Counted from the stretch's first letter, positions 33,590-44,735 are shown. The stretch is DNA of 64,000 nt from G013214665 sp964649815 (GCA_964649815.1 CAZYQC010000003.1:1-64000), one strand, 5' to 3'. Notes: generated from the letters alone by a model not told the origin. Numbers and translations: made by a program.

Positions 33590-34659
33590 ATCAGGCGGAG
33601 GGCTAAGACTGACCAGTCCGGGATGGCTTGCGGCCGTCTCGGGCTGGTTGCGGCGCGTCTTTGCGCTGCGAGGTCGCGGATGTCCCACACATCTTCGGCG
33701 ACCACACACAGGCGGGCAGGGGCAAGGATCGGCAATCCAAAATGCCGGTAAAGCAATATGCGGTTGGAATGAGCCGCCTGATATTCAATCCCGGCCACAT
33801 TCGGGTAGGGCGCGAGCCCGACATGCGCGTGGGCTACATATCGCATGACCTCTGAAAAAGCCGTTTCTCCGTGCGGCACGACATTGGCGGGCAGTGCGCC
33901 GGGTGTCTTTAATCTTCCAAACACATGAATGCGCCAATCCGGTTGCTCTGACGCAAGCCGGCATAGGTCATGCGCCGCAAACTGCGTCGTTCCTGCACAA
34001 ACCGCCTGCACTGCGGTCTCGCCCGCAAAGGGCGATGGCCCGACATGCTCTAACGCTTTGCGCGGAACCCCCATCGGATCAAGCGTCACATTCGGATGGC
34101 CAAAAAACCGGGCGGCCAAATGCGGGCTTCCTGTGCTGATGCGGTCGAAATGGCGCATCGCGTCTCGTTCCGCGTGGATGTGCCAATCCGGGGCCGACAG
34201 ATGCCGCAGGTCGTCGTTCACCCGATAGATAAGCTGCGCATCCGGCGCGAGGCGGCGCAGATCAGGGGCCAGCACCACCGGCGCGCCACTTTCGACGAGG
34301 ATCATGCGGCAAGACTGGGCAATCGGTTTCAACACGCGCACCCAGGGGCGCCGGAACAGAGGATCTTGCAACGCGCCCACGCACCGATCCAACAGGTCGA
34401 TCTTGGTTGGAAATGGATGGATCGGCGTCTTTTGAAAAACCGTGTCGAAGCGGGCCTTGTGCTGCGCAATCCCGTGGCGCGGCGGGCTTGGCAGGTGGCG
34501 CAGGCGTGCATCGCCTTTTAGAGCCGACGCCCAGCTATAGCCCACGCTTGCCAAAGTGACGTGCCAGCCCATCGACCACAGATGCTCGGCGATCCACAAC
34601 ATCGCGCCGCGCCGTTTTTGTTGGGCGAAATGCCCGGTCAATAAAAGACATGACTTCAT
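33529..34659 (-). CDS. Glycosyltransferase, possibly GumK-like (GT70)
   Basis: 376 residues, GT-B-like. The N-terminus MKSCLLLTGHFAQQKRRGAM resembles the first Rossmann strand of GumK-type glucuronosyltransferases; a second half includes HVGLAPYPNVAGIEYQAAHS and LYRHFGLPILAP as a donor site. Cytoplasmic, membrane-associated, adding a sugar to the lipid-linked repeat unit. Its ATG overlaps the flippase stop (ATGA). The GT70 assignment is tentative. Confidence 0.78.
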   Translation of the reverse strand: MKSCLLLTGHFAQQKRRGAMLWIAEHLWSMGWHVTLASVGYSWASALKGDARLRHLPSPPRHGIAQHKARFDTVFQKTPIHPFPTKIDLLDRCVGALQDPLFRRPWVRVLKPIAQSCRMILVESGAPVVLAPDLRRLAPDAQLIYRVNDDLRHLSAPDWHIHAERDAMRHFDRISTGSPHLAARFFGHPNVTLDPMGVPRKALEHVGPSPFAGETAVQAVCAGTTQFAAHDLCRLASEQPDWRIHVFGRLKTPGALPANVVPHGETAFSEVMRYVAHAHVGLAPYPNVAGIEYQAAHSNRILLYRHFGLPILAPARLCVVAEDVWDIRDLAAQRRAATSPRRPQAIPDWSVLALRLIQNAEMEPVPDVTSVPEMAV

Positions 34660-35903
34660 AAAGGTCTCCGAATTTGAATGCGCGCAAAGGCTGTTGGCAT
34701 TTTGCAGGGCAGCGCGGTGGCCCGCGCCACGGCGCGCCCGAACCAAAGCGAGGTGCCAAGCGAGACAAGCGCGCAGGCCCAGGCCGCAGCCTCTGCGCTG
34801 GCCGTGGCGATCCAGCCAAAAGACACCAGCACGCCGCAGGTCGTGGCTGTGGCGCGTATCACGGCCAGATGCGTGACACCCTGAACGGCCGCGCGCTGAA
34901 CGAACGGCATGCTCAGCGCCGTGAACCCGCCCCATAGACAAAAGGGAAGGACGAGTGGCTGAACAAAGGGGGCGTGATCTGCCCCCACCACCAGAGGCAA
35001 GGCCCAAGGAGAGAGGACATATGCCGCCGGAAAGACCAAAACGGCGATGCCTGCGGCCAACCGAAACACTGGCCAGAACGCCTGTGGGGATTTGCGCAAG
35101 GTGGGCAGGGCGAAATACCTCAGCGGAGCGATCGCAAGCCCGTCCAAGACCCCGGCCAGGCGGCTTGCCAGTTGAAAGGCGCCCGCCGCTGGCAAGCCGA
35201 CAAAGGCCGCAAGCATCGCCTGGGCCAACGGCAAGGGGGCGGCGGCGATGGCGTCTCGTCCGACCAAGGGTAGGACCCGACGCAAGGCATCCTGAATGTC
35301 GCGCGCATTGGGTTTGCCGATGGGGCGGTTGCGCACCATCGCACAGGCCAGCACAGACGACAGACACGGCGTGGCAACGGCGAATGTTACAAGCGCCCAC
35401 AGACCTGCACCTTGCCCCAATAGCCACAGCGTCAGCGCCCCCGAAACCGCAAAGGTCACACCCGTCCTGTGCGCGAGCGCCCGCAGTTTCAATGCCGCGC
35501 GCAAGCGACCCTCGGGCACGGCGCCGATCGCTTGGGCAAAGGGGACAAGGGCCAGGGCCGTCATGGCTTGGCCCACTGTGTCCGCGATCATCAGACCCGC
35601 GGCACAGATACTCAGGCTGGCCAAACCGCCCATTCCCAAAGCGACATAGCGCAACGCGCGCTGTGATGCGGGGCGTTTGGCGGCAATGGCTGCGGCATCG
35701 ACCAACGCGCCGCGCAATCCCATCTGTGCCACGCGCACGGGCGCAAAGGCGGCGGCGAAGATGCCAAACTCGGCCAGGCTCAGAAACCGCGCGGCAACCA
35801 GAAACACCAAGGCGCCGCCCGCAAGGCGCGTCCATTGCAGCAACGTTGACCACCCCAGCCCAGTCAAGACGTCACCCGTTTGGGCGCGGTGCAGGGGCGC
35901 CAT
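34656..35903 (-). CDS. Polysaccharide flippase (Wzx/MOP superfamily)
   Basis: 415 residues with about twelve hydrophobic helices and few charged loops, like Wzx/PST flippases (LGWSTLLQWTRLAGGALVF, then FLSLAEFGIFAAAF). It would flip the lipid-linked repeat unit across the inner membrane. The frame overlaps the acyltransferase by 40 bp if the ATG at 35903 is used; a TTG at 35865-35867, overlapping that stop, is a plausible alternative start. Confidence 0.82.
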   Translation of the reverse strand: MAPLHRAQTGDVLTGLGWSTLLQWTRLAGGALVFLVAARFLSLAEFGIFAAAFAPVRVAQMGLRGALVDAAAIAAKRPASQRALRYVALGMGGLASLSICAAGLMIADTVGQAMTALALVPFAQAIGAVPEGRLRAALKLRALAHRTGVTFAVSGALTLWLLGQGAGLWALVTFAVATPCLSSVLACAMVRNRPIGKPNARDIQDALRRVLPLVGRDAIAAAPLPLAQAMLAAFVGLPAAGAFQLASRLAGVLDGLAIAPLRYFALPTLRKSPQAFWPVFRLAAGIAVLVFPAAYVLSPWALPLVVGADHAPFVQPLVLPFCLWGGFTALSMPFVQRAAVQGVTHLAVIRATATTCGVLVSFGWIATASAEAAAWACALVSLGTSLWFGRAVARATALPCKMPTAFARIQIRRPL

Positions 35904-36874
35904 TGCAAAAGAGGCCGCTCAAACCACAGATGGACCATCACCGCCACCAGGCAGGCCGCGCTGACGGCGATGCAGACAAAGAGCGTGATCGCCCAGGGCG
36001 CAGGCGCGAGCATCGGGACCAACACCAACGTCAGTGGCCGCAAGACAAATCGATGTGACAGGTAAAGCGCATAGCTCGCCTCACCCAGCAAGAGCATCCA
36101 TTGCGGCCAGCGGAATGGACTTGAGAGGGCAAAGGCTCCGGTGATCAGCGTCGCTGGCAAACCCGCCGCGATCCACCGCGGCAACCCGCTGTGATGCAGC
36201 GCGCAAAGCAGGCCAACCCCAAGCACGGCGAGGAAGGTCCCGGTGCGCACCTTCATCCACCACCCCGTCTGATACGCGCGCGCCAACCAAAGCCCTGCCA
36301 AAAATTCGAGGATGATCGGATCAGTCCAACTGTGTGCCCAGACCACGTGCGGCACAAACCTGTGGCACAAAACCAACCCGATCAGAACCAAAGACAGCGT
36401 CACGAACGGACGCCTTAGCCAAAGGGCGGCGCTGGCGAGAGCGTAGAAAAAGACCTCGTAATTCAGGGTCCAGCCCAGCGACAGCACAGGGGCGATGCGC
36501 CCGTCATCGCGGGCATAGGGCACAAAGAGATAGCTGCTGACAATCTGCCCCGGATCAAAGCCCGTGTCCTTCAAAGCGCTGGGCGAGAGGAGAACGACGC
36601 CCACCATCAAGGTCGTGAAGACGTAGTAAAGCGGTACGACACGCCAGAGCCGCCGCAGCAAAAAGGCGCCGGGGCTTTGGGTGGGCCGTATCAGCATCAA
36701 CCCGATAATCAGGCCGGATATGACGAAAAAGAGATCGACACCCCGGCTCCAGGGCAGATCGGTCAGCGGTATTGGCACCGCAAAATGATGCTGCGCCTCG
36801 GCCAAGACGTGCCCCATCAAAACAGCGCCCGCCGCGACCGCGCGCAGCGCTTGCAGGTTCCAGATCTTATCCAT
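35864..36874 (-). CDS. Acyltransferase 3 family membrane protein (EPS O-acetylation)
   Basis: 336 residues with about ten membrane helices. Family motifs are LQALRAVAAGAVLMGHVLAE, with the conserved His, and RGVDLFFVISGLIIG. Such proteins O-acetylate polysaccharides. It starts eight bases inside the end of the polymerase-like gene, within a five-gene minus-strand set. Confidence 0.9.
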   Translation of the reverse strand: MDKIWNLQALRAVAAGAVLMGHVLAEAQHHFAVPIPLTDLPWSRGVDLFFVISGLIIGLMLIRPTQSPGAFLLRRLWRVVPLYYVFTTLMVGVVLLSPSALKDTGFDPGQIVSSYLFVPYARDDGRIAPVLSLGWTLNYEVFFYALASAALWLRRPFVTLSLVLIGLVLCHRFVPHVVWAHSWTDPIILEFLAGLWLARAYQTGWWMKVRTGTFLAVLGVGLLCALHHSGLPRWIAAGLPATLITGAFALSSPFRWPQWMLLLGEASYALYLSHRFVLRPLTLVLVPMLAPAPWAITLFVCIAVSAACLVAVMVHLWFERPLLQWRPCTAPKRVTS

Positions 36875-38117
36875 GCGCGTCCCGCCACTCTGGCCCGAAA
36901 CGCCGCAGCTTGCCGCGGCTGAGCCGGTGCAGAACAACCAGCGTCAAGATCGAGAAGAGAACGTTTTGATGCAGCACATAAGAGGCATGCGGCGCCAGGA
37001 CCAAGGCCGCACCAAGCTGGGCGTAGATGGCGGCAAAAAGGTGGCTGTTATGCGCGCGCCAAAACACCCATCTGAGCGCCGACGCCAAGAGGCCAAGGGC
37101 AATGACGCCGCCGATTGGCCCGAAATCCACATAGGCCATCGTCAAGAGCGGAAACTCACCGCCGCCGCGCACATGCTCCAAAGCTTCCAATTGCGGCGCG
37201 GCCAGATGCGCCAACGCGCCATCGAGGCTGAGCAACACCGCCGGCGCGCGCAGGGTCAAAGCACCATAGGTGTGCGGAATAGGCTCGGCCAGCGGCGCGA
37301 ATCCGTTCCAGAGGTCGTTCACACTGTAAAACAAGAGCTTTTGCAGCCCGACGCTCACGGCTCCGCCCGAGAGTGTCGCATTGGTCAGGGCTTCGCGACC
37401 CAGCCAAACCCCAAGAAAGACCACCGCACCGATCACCAGCGCGAAAAAGCCGCTCGCGCGTTTGCGGATCAACACGTCTGTGATCACCAGCGCGCACATC
37501 GCATGCAAAAGCAAGAGCCGCTGGCTCATCACCAGCGGCAAGAGCACCAGCACCACGCCGTTCGCGCAGAGCAAAAGCAGCGAAAGACGCTTTTGTCGGG
37601 CGCTGATCGTTTCGTTGCCGCCAACGACCAAAGCGTAGATCAAGGCGGACGTGCCCGAGAGCCCCGCATAGAACAGGCGCATGCCTGGAAAAAGCTTGGC
37701 TTCCAGCAAAACATCGCGCGCAGCGATGGGCTGTGTACCAATGGTCTGCACCAACCTCGCCAACCCGCCCGCCGCGTGCGATGCGACAAGCAGCCATGCC
37801 AAAATAGTAAGCAAAAAGAGGGTGTTGACCAAGATCACGGCCGCGCAGAGCGTCTGGCCAGGCACCGTGGCCACCGGCAATGCGTGTCCGCGCAAATGTG
37901 AGGCCGCCGTGTAATCGGCCAAGCAATAGGCACTGCAAGCTATGGCCAGCCAGACCGCCCCGGTTGCGGTGAAGGCCGACAGGTCAATCTGTTCGCGCCA
38001 GAGCAACTCGGCCAGATGCGGTGCCGCGCCGGGTGATTGCAAGGTCCAGGTCGCAAGGGCCAGCGTTAAGGCGGTGAAGACCAACAGAATCGTCACGGGC
38101 GACACCGCTCGGGTCAT
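36867..38117 (-). CDS. O-antigen/EPS polymerase-like membrane protein
   Basis: 416 residues with about ten to twelve hydrophobic helices and a large loop in the C-terminal half (residues about 290-330), the layout of Wzy polymerases and O-antigen ligases. There is no sharp motif, so the call rests on topology and on standing between a sulfotransferase and an acyltransferase in a polysaccharide locus. ATGA overlap with the upstream gene. Confidence 0.72.
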   Translation of the reverse strand: MTRAVSPVTILLVFTALTLALATWTLQSPGAAPHLAELLWREQIDLSAFTATGAVWLAIACSAYCLADYTAASHLRGHALPVATVPGQTLCAAVILVNTLFLLTILAWLLVASHAAGGLARLVQTIGTQPIAARDVLLEAKLFPGMRLFYAGLSGTSALIYALVVGGNETISARQKRLSLLLLCANGVVLVLLPLVMSQRLLLLHAMCALVITDVLIRKRASGFFALVIGAVVFLGVWLGREALTNATLSGGAVSVGLQKLLFYSVNDLWNGFAPLAEPIPHTYGALTLRAPAVLLSLDGALAHLAAPQLEALEHVRGGGEFPLLTMAYVDFGPIGGVIALGLLASALRWVFWRAHNSHLFAAIYAQLGAALVLAPHASYVLHQNVLFSILTLVVLHRLSRGKLRRFGPEWRDAHG

Positions 38118-38809
38118 GCCGCCATCCGGTTTTGTGTCGCCGCTTCGTAAATGGCCCGGTCCGCGCCGCACAGCGCCTCGATCTGCGCTCGCAACGGTCT
38201 TGGGATGCGCGTGCGTGCCGGGGCGGCGTTGCGGTGCAACCGCAAGATGCCACCGCCCGCCAGCCGGCTGAGCGCGCCGTGAAACGCATCCGGCGCCGCG
38301 AGATCGCCGACCAGATCAAACTGAGACAGGCACCCGATAGACCGTTCGATCATCGCAGATATTTCGATGCATCGGTCCTGGCTGCGCCCGCCAAAGTAAA
38401 ACAGATATTGCGAGGCAAGCCGGCGCGCATCTGCGGTGTCCAGAAAGCGCTCAAGCGTTTCTGCGCGCCCAGGGTCGGGGTGGCGCCGCTGCAGATAAGC
38501 GTAATGCGACAGAAAACGTTCCTCGGGTGGGCGCAGCATCGTGACCCACGCATAGCCAGCCTGCGCAAATGCCCAAGGTGAGGGCTGAACATGGCCGGTG
38601 ATGCAGCGCACGCCGTCGTTGATGAACGCATGCAGGTCTTGTTGGCGCGCCGCATAGCGCGCTTGGATCAAATCCTCGCCCCGCAGGTCTGGGTCGATCT
38701 CGTGATCCAGAGGGATTTGCCGCTGGCTCATCAAAAACCGCAGCCGCAGCGCCGCTGCGAAACTCGATCCTCCGCATTTGGGAACGTGGATGTAGACGAT
38801 CTTGCGCAT
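38114..38809 (-). CDS. PAPS-dependent sulfotransferase
   Basis: 231 residues. The 5'-phosphosulfate loop is HVPKCGGSS at residues 8-16 and the 3'-phosphate site reads LRPPEERFLSHY at about residues 91-102. It would transfer sulfate from PAPS to a sugar hydroxyl, so the exopolysaccharide may be sulfated. First gene of the minus-strand EPS set; divergent from a glycosyltransferase gene 91 bp away. Confidence 0.88.
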   Translation of the reverse strand: MRKIVYIHVPKCGGSSFAAALRLRFLMSQRQIPLDHEIDPDLRGEDLIQARYAARQQDLHAFINDGVRCITGHVQPSPWAFAQAGYAWVTMLRPPEERFLSHYAYLQRRHPDPGRAETLERFLDTADARRLASQYLFYFGGRSQDRCIEISAMIERSIGCLSQFDLVGDLAAPDAFHGALSRLAGGGILRLHRNAAPARTRIPRPLRAQIEALCGADRAIYEAATQNRMAA

Positions 38810-38900
38810 CCAAAAACCTTTCGCCCTGTTTCCGTTTTGTTAAGGGGCGCAGGGTTAACGACTGCTTAAGCCGGGTGGGATCAATGAAAGGCTGGCTGAT

Positions 38901-40055
38901 TTGCATATCGTTCATGTGCTCACCCGTTTGGACAACGGCGGGGCAGAGGAAAACACCATCACCACCGCCCAGCAGCAGGCCGCTGCGGGCCATTCCGTCA
39001 CGGTCATTCACGGCGGCATCGCCAAACCGCGCTGGCGGGATGCCTGGCCCAAAGGGGTCGAGCGTGTGTCGCTTCCCAATTTGGTGGCGCCAATTTCTCC
39101 GCGGCTCGATTGGGTGGCCCAGCGGCAATTGGTCGAGATGTTTCACGCTTTGGCGCCGGATGTGGTGCACACGCATCAATCCAAAGCGGGTATCCTGGGG
39201 CGCCGCGCCGCCGGACGCACGCGCGTCCCAACAGTTGTCCACGGCATTCATATCGTGAATTTCGACAACGTGCCTTTTGCCAAACGGGCGATCTATCTCG
39301 CCGCTGAACGGCAGGTCGCGCAAGTGACCGACGCATTCATCGGCGTCTCAGAGGCGGTGTGTCAGGCCTATGTCACTAACGGCATCGCCCGCGAACGCGA
39401 TGTCGCCTGTGTGCGCTCGGGCTTTGACCTCAACGCCTTTCAGACGGCGCGCCTGCCTGCGGATGCGGCGGATTTGCTCAAGCCGATGCCCAGATCGGGC
39501 CGCCCGTTGTGTGTGGCGATGCTCGCCGCACTTGAGCCGCGCAAAGGCCATTTGACCTTTCTTGAAGCCTTTGCGAGATGGTTTGGGCAATTCTCGTCCA
39601 TCCGTCTGCTCTTGTGCGGAGAAGGCCCCCTGCAGCCTCAGATCCGCCGCGCGATCCAGGACCTTGGCCTGTCCAAATCGGTGCGCCTGTGCGGGTTTCG
39701 CCCGGACGCGGCCGAGATCCTTACGCTCGCCGATGTCACGATCCTGAATTCCGCGCGCGAAGGTCTGCCACGTGCTGCGCTGCAATCACTGGCCGCTGGC
39801 ACGCCGGTGATCCTGCCTGATTACCCCGGCGTGCGCGAAGTGGTTCAAGACAGGCAAAATGGCCGGATCGTCGCGCGCCGCCGCGCCGACGACATATGCG
39901 CCGCCCTGACGCATCTGCTGAACGCCCCGAACGAACTTGCGCGCCTGCGCCGGGGGGCGCAGGCCACCGATCTGAGCGCTTGGGATCACCGCCACATGGG
40001 GGCCGACACCACCGCAATCTATCTGCGCGCAAAACGGATGGAGGCGGCGGCATGA
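38901..40055 (+). CDS. Glycosyltransferase family 4
   Basis: 384-residue GT-B enzyme. N-terminal HIVHVLTRLDNGGAEENT contains the acceptor-loop Gly-Gly-Ala-Glu. The donor half shows REGLPRAALQSLAAGTPVIL with the retaining-enzyme E-x7-E-like pattern. It starts with TTG at 38901; a GAAAGG lies about nine bases upstream. Its stop overlaps the next gene (ATGA). Confidence 0.9.
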   Translation: MHIVHVLTRLDNGGAEENTITTAQQQAAAGHSVTVIHGGIAKPRWRDAWPKGVERVSLPNLVAPISPRLDWVAQRQLVEMFHALAPDVVHTHQSKAGILGRRAAGRTRVPTVVHGIHIVNFDNVPFAKRAIYLAAERQVAQVTDAFIGVSEAVCQAYVTNGIARERDVACVRSGFDLNAFQTARLPADAADLLKPMPRSGRPLCVAMLAALEPRKGHLTFLEAFARWFGQFSSIRLLLCGEGPLQPQIRRAIQDLGLSKSVRLCGFRPDAAEILTLADVTILNSAREGLPRAALQSLAAGTPVILPDYPGVREVVQDRQNGRIVARRRADDICAALTHLLNAPNELARLRRGAQATDLSAWDHRHMGADTTAIYLRAKRMEAAA

Positions 40056-41152
40056 GCGTCTTTATCAACGCCCGCTGTCTGACCCAGCCGCAATCCGGCG
40101 TGCAGCGGTATGCGCGCGAACTGCTCTCGGCGCTCGATACGCTCTGGGCGACCCAAGGCGGGCCAAAGGCAACAGCGTTTTTCCCACAGGACGCGGATCT
40201 GCACACCCGCCCCGCGTGGTCTCATATCCAATTGCGTCCACTGGCCGGAGGAACCGGTCATTTTTGGGAACAACGCGCGCTTGCCCGGGCAAGCCGGGGC
40301 GGGGCGCTGGTGTCGCTGTGCAATTCCGGCCCTTTGGCGCATCCGTCACAGATTTTGGCGTTGCACGATGCTCATATTTTCGACCACCCCCAGACGTTCT
40401 CGGCCGGATACCGGTTCTGGCACAGCGCCTTGCGCCCGCGTCTGGCACAGCGTGCTGCGCGTCTCTTGACGGTCAGCCCGCATGCCGCCGGGCGTTTGTC
40501 GACGCATGTGGGGGTGCCTGCCGCGCGCTTTGACATCGTTCCCAATGCCGCTGGCCATATCCTTCGGGTGCGGCCTAAACCGGGGGCCTGTTTGTCCTTT
40601 GGGGTGTTGCCCCGCAGCTATTTTCTCTGTGTGGGCAATGCGAGCCCTTTGAAAAACCTGCATCGTTTGATCGCCGCCCACAGCGTGCTGCCAGCCGAGG
40701 CGCCGCCGCTTGTCGTCGTTGGCGCAACGCCGCATGGCTTGCGCAGCGCACAGACCGCCAGTTCAGAACGCCTGCGGTTTCTGGGCCGTGTGACGGATGC
40801 GGAACTGGTGGGTCTTTACCAAGATGCGATTGGGTTTGTCTTTCCATCGCTTGACGAAGGCTTTGGCATTCCGCCTCTCGAAGCGGCAGCGCTTGGCACG
40901 CCGGTGGTGGCCGCCAAAGCGGGTGCGATGCCTTGGGTTCTGGGCGACGCGCCCATCTGGTGCGACCCGCGGGACGCAGGCGACATGGCCCGTGCGCTCA
41001 GCACGCTATGGCACTTGCCCGAACGCCAGCGCATCAAACGGATTGCCCAAGGCAAACTGCGCGCAGCGGCCTTTTCCTGGGCCGAGAGCGCAGCGCAATT
41101 GAACGAGATCGTGACACAGGTGCAGCCGCGCGCGCAGGGTCGCGCGGCCTGA
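40052..41152 (+). CDS. Glycosyltransferase family 4 (mannosyltransferase-like)
   Basis: 366 residues. MSVFINARCLTQPQSGVQRY resembles the WbaZ/MtfB mannosyltransferase N-terminus, and the donor site is FPSLDEGFGIPPLEAAALG with the paired Glu residues. Coupled to the upstream transferase by ATGA. With ManC nearby, GDP-mannose is a plausible donor. Confidence 0.9.
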   Translation: MSVFINARCLTQPQSGVQRYARELLSALDTLWATQGGPKATAFFPQDADLHTRPAWSHIQLRPLAGGTGHFWEQRALARASRGGALVSLCNSGPLAHPSQILALHDAHIFDHPQTFSAGYRFWHSALRPRLAQRAARLLTVSPHAAGRLSTHVGVPAARFDIVPNAAGHILRVRPKPGACLSFGVLPRSYFLCVGNASPLKNLHRLIAAHSVLPAEAPPLVVVGATPHGLRSAQTASSERLRFLGRVTDAELVGLYQDAIGFVFPSLDEGFGIPPLEAAALGTPVVAAKAGAMPWVLGDAPIWCDPRDAGDMARALSTLWHLPERQRIKRIAQGKLRAAAFSWAESAAQLNEIVTQVQPRAQGRAA

Positions 41153-41154
41153 CC

Positions 41155-41826
41155 CTAGACGCCTGACGGGGAAAAGAGCCCAACGCCCGTCTGGCGCAGC
41201 AATTTAAGATCGGCCCAAAAGCTGACGGCCCGTCCATAGGCGACATCCAGGGCCACACGCTCGCGGTAACATCCATCGCGCCTGCCATTAACTTGCCAGG
41301 GGCCGGTGATGCCAGGACGCTGGGCAAGATACGCCTCGACGTGGGGCCCGTAATAGCGCAGCTCTTCCAGGGGCACGGGGCGTGGCCCAACCAAGGACAT
41401 CTGCCCCAAGAGCACATTCCACAATTGCGGCAGCTCGTCCAAGCTGAGGCGCCGCAAGACCCCGCCGATGGGCGTGATGCGCGGATCGTGGCGCAGTTTG
41501 CGCGTCTCCACCCAAGCGGCCAGCGCGTCGGGATCGCGCGCCAAGGCGTCTTCCAAAAGGGCCTGGCCGTTTTCGCGCATGCTGCGCAATTTCCAGCATT
41601 TGAAGGGCACGCCGCTTTGGCCGATCCGAATATGGGCGAAAAAGCCCGCGCCACCGTCTAGCCGCACCAAAACCCAGAGCAGGGCAATCACCGGGGCCAC
41701 AACAGGCAACAGCGCTGTGGCAAGGGCCAGGTCCAACGCCCGTTTGCCGATGCGCAGATAAAATCGGGAAGGGCGAGAAGCGTGGCGCTTTTGCGGGGTT
41801 TGCAAACGGTCCTCGGTCATGGTCAT
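41155..41826 (-). CDS. Undecaprenyl-phosphate sugar phosphotransferase (ExoY/WbaP C-terminal type)
   Basis: 223 residues: one membrane helix at about 30-52, then the catalytic domain with FKCWKLRSM, a Glu/Arg-rich middle, and LDELPQLWNVLLGQMSLVGP followed by RP. This is the priming enzyme that puts the first sugar phosphate (galactose or glucose) on undecaprenyl phosphate. It ends two bases past the opposing glycosyltransferase gene. Confidence 0.92.
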   Translation of the reverse strand: MTMTEDRLQTPQKRHASRPSRFYLRIGKRALDLALATALLPVVAPVIALLWVLVRLDGGAGFFAHIRIGQSGVPFKCWKLRSMRENGQALLEDALARDPDALAAWVETRKLRHDPRITPIGGVLRRLSLDELPQLWNVLLGQMSLVGPRPVPLEELRYYGPHVEAYLAQRPGITGPWQVNGRRDGCYRERVALDVAYGRAVSFWADLKLLRQTGVGLFSPSGV

Positions 41827-42034
41827 CGTGCGATGCTCCTGATCTGACCCGCCCCACTCCGGTTACGCTCTGTTAATCATGCGCTGCGTAAACAAAGGGT
41901 TAAGTGCCGATATCCAAAAGGATAGGCGGTTGCCAAAAGGCGTGCAATTCTATGCCAAAGTCGTCAACGATGCTGGCGTTCTCGCGTTAGTGTAGTAACA
42001 CGTAAGCAAGTATTAAGGTTAAAAGGCCCTCCCA

Positions 42035-43456
42035 ATGATCACTCCCATCCTGCTTTGCGGCGGCTCTGGTACACGTCTGTGGCCGCTTTCGCGCAAAAGC
42101 TATCCGAAACAATTCGTCCCGCTGGTGGGCGAAACCTCTTTGTTCCAACAAACGGCCACGCGCCTCAGCGGTCCCGATTTTGCCGCGCCCTATATCCTCA
42201 CCGGATCCGATTTTCGCTTTATCGTGACCGAGCAACTGATGGAGGTCGGTATCGACCCCGGCGCCATCTTGATCGAGCCCGAAGGCCGCAACACTGCGCC
42301 GGCCATTCTTGCAGCGGCCTATGTGGTTGCCAAAGAAGACCCCGATGCGCTGATGCTTGTCGCCTCGTCAGATCACGTGGTGCCGGATGCCGAAGCCTTC
42401 CGCGCGGCCGTTCTGGCGGGCGCCGAGGCCGCGCGTGACGGCCAACTGGTTACATTTGGCATTCGCCCGACCTACCCTGAAACCGGCTATGGCTATCTGG
42501 AACTGGGCGAAGACCCGGGCGATTTCTCGCCCCGGCCCATCGCGCTCAACCGGTTTGTGGAAAAGCCTGATGAGGATCGCGCAAAGGACATGCTGGCCAC
42601 GGGAACGTTTCTGTGGAACGCGGGCATCTTTCTCTTTTCTGCCCGCACGATGCTGGACGCTTTTGCCGCCCACGCGGCGCATTACCTGGACCCTGTGAAA
42701 GCGGCGGTCGACAATGGCCAGCCCGACCTTGGGTTCTTGCGCTTTGACGCCGCGCATTGGGCCAAAGCCGAAGACAATTCCATCGACTATGCGGTCATGG
42801 AACGCGCGGCCAATCTGTCGGTGGTGCCCTATGGCGGCGAATGGTCCGACCTGGGCAGCTGGGATGCGGTGCGCCGCACCGGCGAGGCCGATGAAAACGG
42901 CGTCGTCACCAACGGCTCGGCCACGGCGATCGATTGCAAGGACGTGCTTTTGCGCTCCGAAGACGAGGGCCAGACCATTGTTGGCATCGGTCTTGAGAAC
43001 ATCGTGGCAATCGCAATGCCGGATGCGGTTCTGGTGGCAGATGCCAGCCGGTCCCCGGATGTGCGCAAGGCCGTGGCCACGCTAAAGACAAAGGATGTCA
43101 AACAAGCCACAACGCTGCCACGCGATCACCGCCCCTGGGGCTGGTTCGAAAGCCTCGCGATGGGGCAGCGGTTTCAAGTGAAACGCATCGTTGTTCATCC
43201 TGGCGCCTCGCTGTCGCTGCAAAGCCATCACCACCGCTCGGAGCATTGGATCGTCGTGGAAGGCACGGCCAAGGTGACAGTGGACGACAAAGAGCAATTG
43301 GTGACGGAAAACCAATCGGTCTACATCCCGCTGGGGGCCGTGCACCGTATGGAGAACCCGGGCAAGGTGCCGATGGTTCTGATCGAAGTGCAGACCGGCA
43401 CCTATCTGGGCGAGGATGACATCATCCGCTACGAAGATATCTACGCCCGCGGCTGA
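42035..43456 (+). CDS. manC: Mannose-1-phosphate guanylyltransferase / mannose-6-phosphate isomerase
   Basis: 473-residue bifunctional enzyme (also called AlgA/XanB/CpsB). The nucleotidyltransferase signature LCGGSGTRLWPLSRKSYPKQ is at residues 6-25, with FVEKPD near 170. A type II PMI cupin follows from about residue 355 (RPWGWFESL... HHHRSEHWIVVEGTA). It supplies GDP-mannose for the EPS. The 208 bp upstream are free of genes and should contain its promoter. Confidence 0.95.
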   Translation: MITPILLCGGSGTRLWPLSRKSYPKQFVPLVGETSLFQQTATRLSGPDFAAPYILTGSDFRFIVTEQLMEVGIDPGAILIEPEGRNTAPAILAAAYVVAKEDPDALMLVASSDHVVPDAEAFRAAVLAGAEAARDGQLVTFGIRPTYPETGYGYLELGEDPGDFSPRPIALNRFVEKPDEDRAKDMLATGTFLWNAGIFLFSARTMLDAFAAHAAHYLDPVKAAVDNGQPDLGFLRFDAAHWAKAEDNSIDYAVMERAANLSVVPYGGEWSDLGSWDAVRRTGEADENGVVTNGSATAIDCKDVLLRSEDEGQTIVGIGLENIVAIAMPDAVLVADASRSPDVRKAVATLKTKDVKQATTLPRDHRPWGWFESLAMGQRFQVKRIVVHPGASLSLQSHHHRSEHWIVVEGTAKVTVDDKEQLVTENQSVYIPLGAVHRMENPGKVPMVLIEVQTGTYLGEDDIIRYEDIYARG

Positions 43457-43541
43457 CTTTTTCGCCCTCTCAGGACAGCGCCCGCTTGACAGGGCGCTGT
43501 GCCAGCGGGTCAATGTGCGCAACATAAGGGAGAACAAGACC

Positions 43542-44657
<1,116 letters not shown>

Positions 44658-44663
44658 AGCTTT

Positions 44664-44716
44664 CGGATCGCTGACGCGATCCGACCGGTGCGGCGCCTTG
44701 GCGCCGCATTTTTTTT
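44664..44716 (+). terminator. Tandem hairpins and T-tract after the formaldehyde dehydrogenase gene
   Basis: CGGATCGC-TGAC-GCGATCCG (44664-44683) is followed by TGCGGCGCC-TT-GGCGCCGCA (44689-44708) and eight T residues (44709-44716). The second hairpin with its T-tract is a strong intrinsic terminator. Confidence 0.92.
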
Positions 44717-44735
44717 GCTTTGGCTGCGCTGGTTT

